A DNA stretch of 6,638 nt from Acidimicrobiales bacterium. Its GTDB lineage: Bacteria > Actinomycetota > Acidimicrobiia > Acidimicrobiales > Palsa-688. Both the position numbers and the translations under genes were made by a program. Under the pieces are notes generated by a model. It was given only the letters and a program-made list of their open reading frames with translations, was not told the origin of the DNA and did no database searches. How positions within the stretch are numbered: position 1 is the stretch's first letter; the number at the start of each line of letters is the position of its first letter. This document shows positions 5,519 through 6,638 of this stretch, piece after piece. The stretch is taken from positions 1 through 6,638 of the forward strand of contig JASHVH010000011.1 in assembly GCA_030039575.1 (NCBI GenBank). The letters run 5' to 3'.

Positions 5519-6638
5519 CTCCTGGGAAAGGGGATGTCAATTGATTGAGCGGCGGAGACAAAGCCCGCCAGTAGCCGAGCGGCACGTGCGCCGTCGATAT
5601 GGCGGTGGTCGACGTTGAGGGTGGCATAAAACGTCGTCCGGGCTACCAATGACCCGTCGCTGGCCACGACAGCGCGCGGCCGCGCCTGCCCCACTGTAAG
5701 CAGGCTCATTTGGCCGTGGGCGACGATGCCGGTGAAGGTGTCAACCCCGGAAGAGCCGAGGTTGGACAGCGTCGCAGTGGGTCGCGCTTCGAGATCCGTC
5801 CGGCTCAGCCGCCCGGCCCGGGCCCGCTCTACGGCCGCCACGCGGGCTGCGATCAGCGCTGGCGGGCTCAACCCCAGGATCTCTTGTACCACGGGGATCA
5901 CCACACCGTCGTCAGTGGCCACCGCCAGCCCCAGGTCACAGCTACCGTCAGGGCCGGACCGGCCGAGCCCTACCGCCAACGCCCGCAACAACAAGTCGGT
6001 AAATGTGGCCAGGGCGGTACCGTCGTCGGCCCTCAGGCGGCGCAGGGCATCCAGCATCGGCTCCCCGTCGACTTCACTGCTCACGACAAAATGGGGGATC
6101 TCTCGCCACGAAGCAGCCACCCGGGCCGCGATCACCTCCCTGTACCGCTCTCGAGACGCGGGCCCTCGAGGAGCGGGGGCTTCGTGACCGTCGGTTACTG
6201 CCTTGCCGACCGGAGACGGCTCAGTATCAGTCGATACCGCGCCCGCTCCTTCACGCGCCAGCCTTCTGGCCCTTGGGCTCAGAGCGTGAGCGGCCCGCTC
6301 GCGCGTTGTTGGCGCAGAGGCGTGCTCCGAACGCACCGCGCTGGCCGTGGTCGCAGACGGGGCAGACGTTCCCAGTTCTTCCCCTGCCGCCTGGTGTTTT
6401 GTCCCCCCATCGGTTGTCCCGGCCACGGCCCCGTCTTCTATCACGGAGACGATGGCAGCCCCCACCGGTACCGTGGCGCCGGCCTCGAACAGATGAGGCC
6501 CTAGCCGCCCGGTAGCAGGGCTCGTGAGCTCGATCGACGTTTTGTCCGTCTCGATCTCGGCAACGGGTTCATCAGCCGCCACCTCGTCTCCGGGTTGCTT
6601 CAGCCATTGGACGATCAATGCCTCTTCCATGGCGATCC
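5509..6638 (-). CDS. Dihydrolipoyl acyltransferase (E2) of a 2-oxoacid dehydrogenase complex, 5'-partial
   Basis: The E2 core moves the acyl group from E1 to CoA through a lipoyl arm. The frame is open to the window end, and the Met at 6630 (residue 1 here) falls in the family motif LGxxMEExxIxxWL, so it is internal and roughly 10-15 residues are missing. The lipoyl domain covers about 1-66, with lipoyl-Lys30 in IETDKT. An Ala/Gly/Thr-rich linker covers 67-112. A short SPRARRLARE helix (118-127) recalls the peripheral subunit-binding domain, but its GTGxGG loop is absent. The acyltransferase domain runs from about 158 and includes SWREIPHF (174-181), DLGLAVATDDGVVIPVV (232-248) and LSNLGSSGVDTFTGI (288-302). 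The active site DHRHIDG (341-347) has His342 and Asp346 intact. The segment around 220-232 is about a dozen residues shorter than usual. It is the first visible gene of the minus-strand operon. Confidence 0.92.
   Translation of the reverse strand, partial: IAMEEALIVQWLKQPGDEVAADEPVAEIETDKTSIELTSPATGRLGPHLFEAGATVPVGAAIVSVIEDGAVAGTTDGGTKHQAAGEELGTSAPSATTASAVRSEHASAPTTRERAAHALSPRARRLAREGAGAVSTDTEPSPVGKAVTDGHEAPAPRGPASRERYREVIAARVAASWREIPHFVVSSEVDGEPMLDALRRLRADDGTALATFTDLLLRALAVGLGRSGPDGSCDLGLAVATDDGVVIPVVQEILGLSPPALIAARVAAVERARAGRLSRTDLEARPTATLSNLGSSGVDTFTGIVAHGQMSLLTVGQARPRAVVASDGSLVARTTFYATLNVDHRHIDGARAARLLAGFVSAAQSIDIPFPRSSR
5519..5523 (-). promoter_or_regulatory. Ribosome binding site fixing the E1-alpha start
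   Basis: AGGAG on the minus strand ends six nt before ATG 5512, inside the 3' end of the E2 gene. It is a strong Shine-Dalgarno match and, with the ATGA overlap, decides the start of E1-alpha. Confidence 0.75.

Noticed and set aside
5674..5685. A 12-bp perfect GC-only palindrome inside E2
   Set aside because: It lies in coding sequence, consists only of G and C, and is expected by chance at this base composition; nothing suggests an operator.
5710..6504. A 264-codon open frame on the plus strand opposite E2
   Set aside because: It lies wholly antisense to a well-supported E2 gene. Its translation is Arg/Gln/Pro/Gly-rich without any domain, as expected from a GC-rich complementary frame.
6628..6630. 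ATG as the start of the E2 gene
   Set aside because: This Met is the internal one of the lipoyl-domain MEE motif, the frame stays open to the window edge, and the first strand of the domain would be missing.

Overview
This is a high-GC bacterial window that uses Shine-Dalgarno starts. It is almost entirely coding: seven protein genes in two head-on (convergent) blocks. No rRNA, tRNA, CRISPR array, transposase or attachment site is visible. The sequence alone does not fix a phylum. High GC, short intergenic gaps and ATGA overlaps fit Actinomycetota, Chloroflexota or a high-GC proteobacterium.

Plus-strand block (1-3414): the 3' part of an acetoacetate-decarboxylase-fold enzyme (start outside the window), a CtBP-like D-2-hydroxyacid dehydrogenase, a classical SDR oxidoreductase, and an extended/atypical SDR of the 'GGTRFVG' epimerase/dehydratase type. 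Gaps are 5-12 nt, so this looks like one operon. Its promoter lies upstream of base 1.

Minus-strand block (6638 down to 3435): E2 (lipoyl acyltransferase, N-terminus cut by the window end), then E1-alpha, then E1-beta of a thiamine-diphosphate 2-oxoacid or acetoin dehydrogenase complex. The genes are linked by two ATGA stop/start overlaps. Its promoter, and possibly the E3 gene, lie beyond base 6638. Only 20 nt separate the two terminal stop codons, and an interrupted hairpin at 3393-3422 sits at this junction.

Taken together the window reads as a catabolic island. Three Rossmann-fold redox or isomerising enzymes and an ADC-fold enzyme would process a hydroxy/keto acid or sugar-derived acid. 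A dedicated 2-oxoacid/acyloin dehydrogenase complex could convert the product to acyl-CoA. The families are well supported; the substrate and the link between the two blocks are inference. The most notable deviations are a Glu-to-His change in the ADC active site, an E2 with a degenerate E1/E3-binding domain and a shortened catalytic core, and an E2-first gene order without E3 in view.
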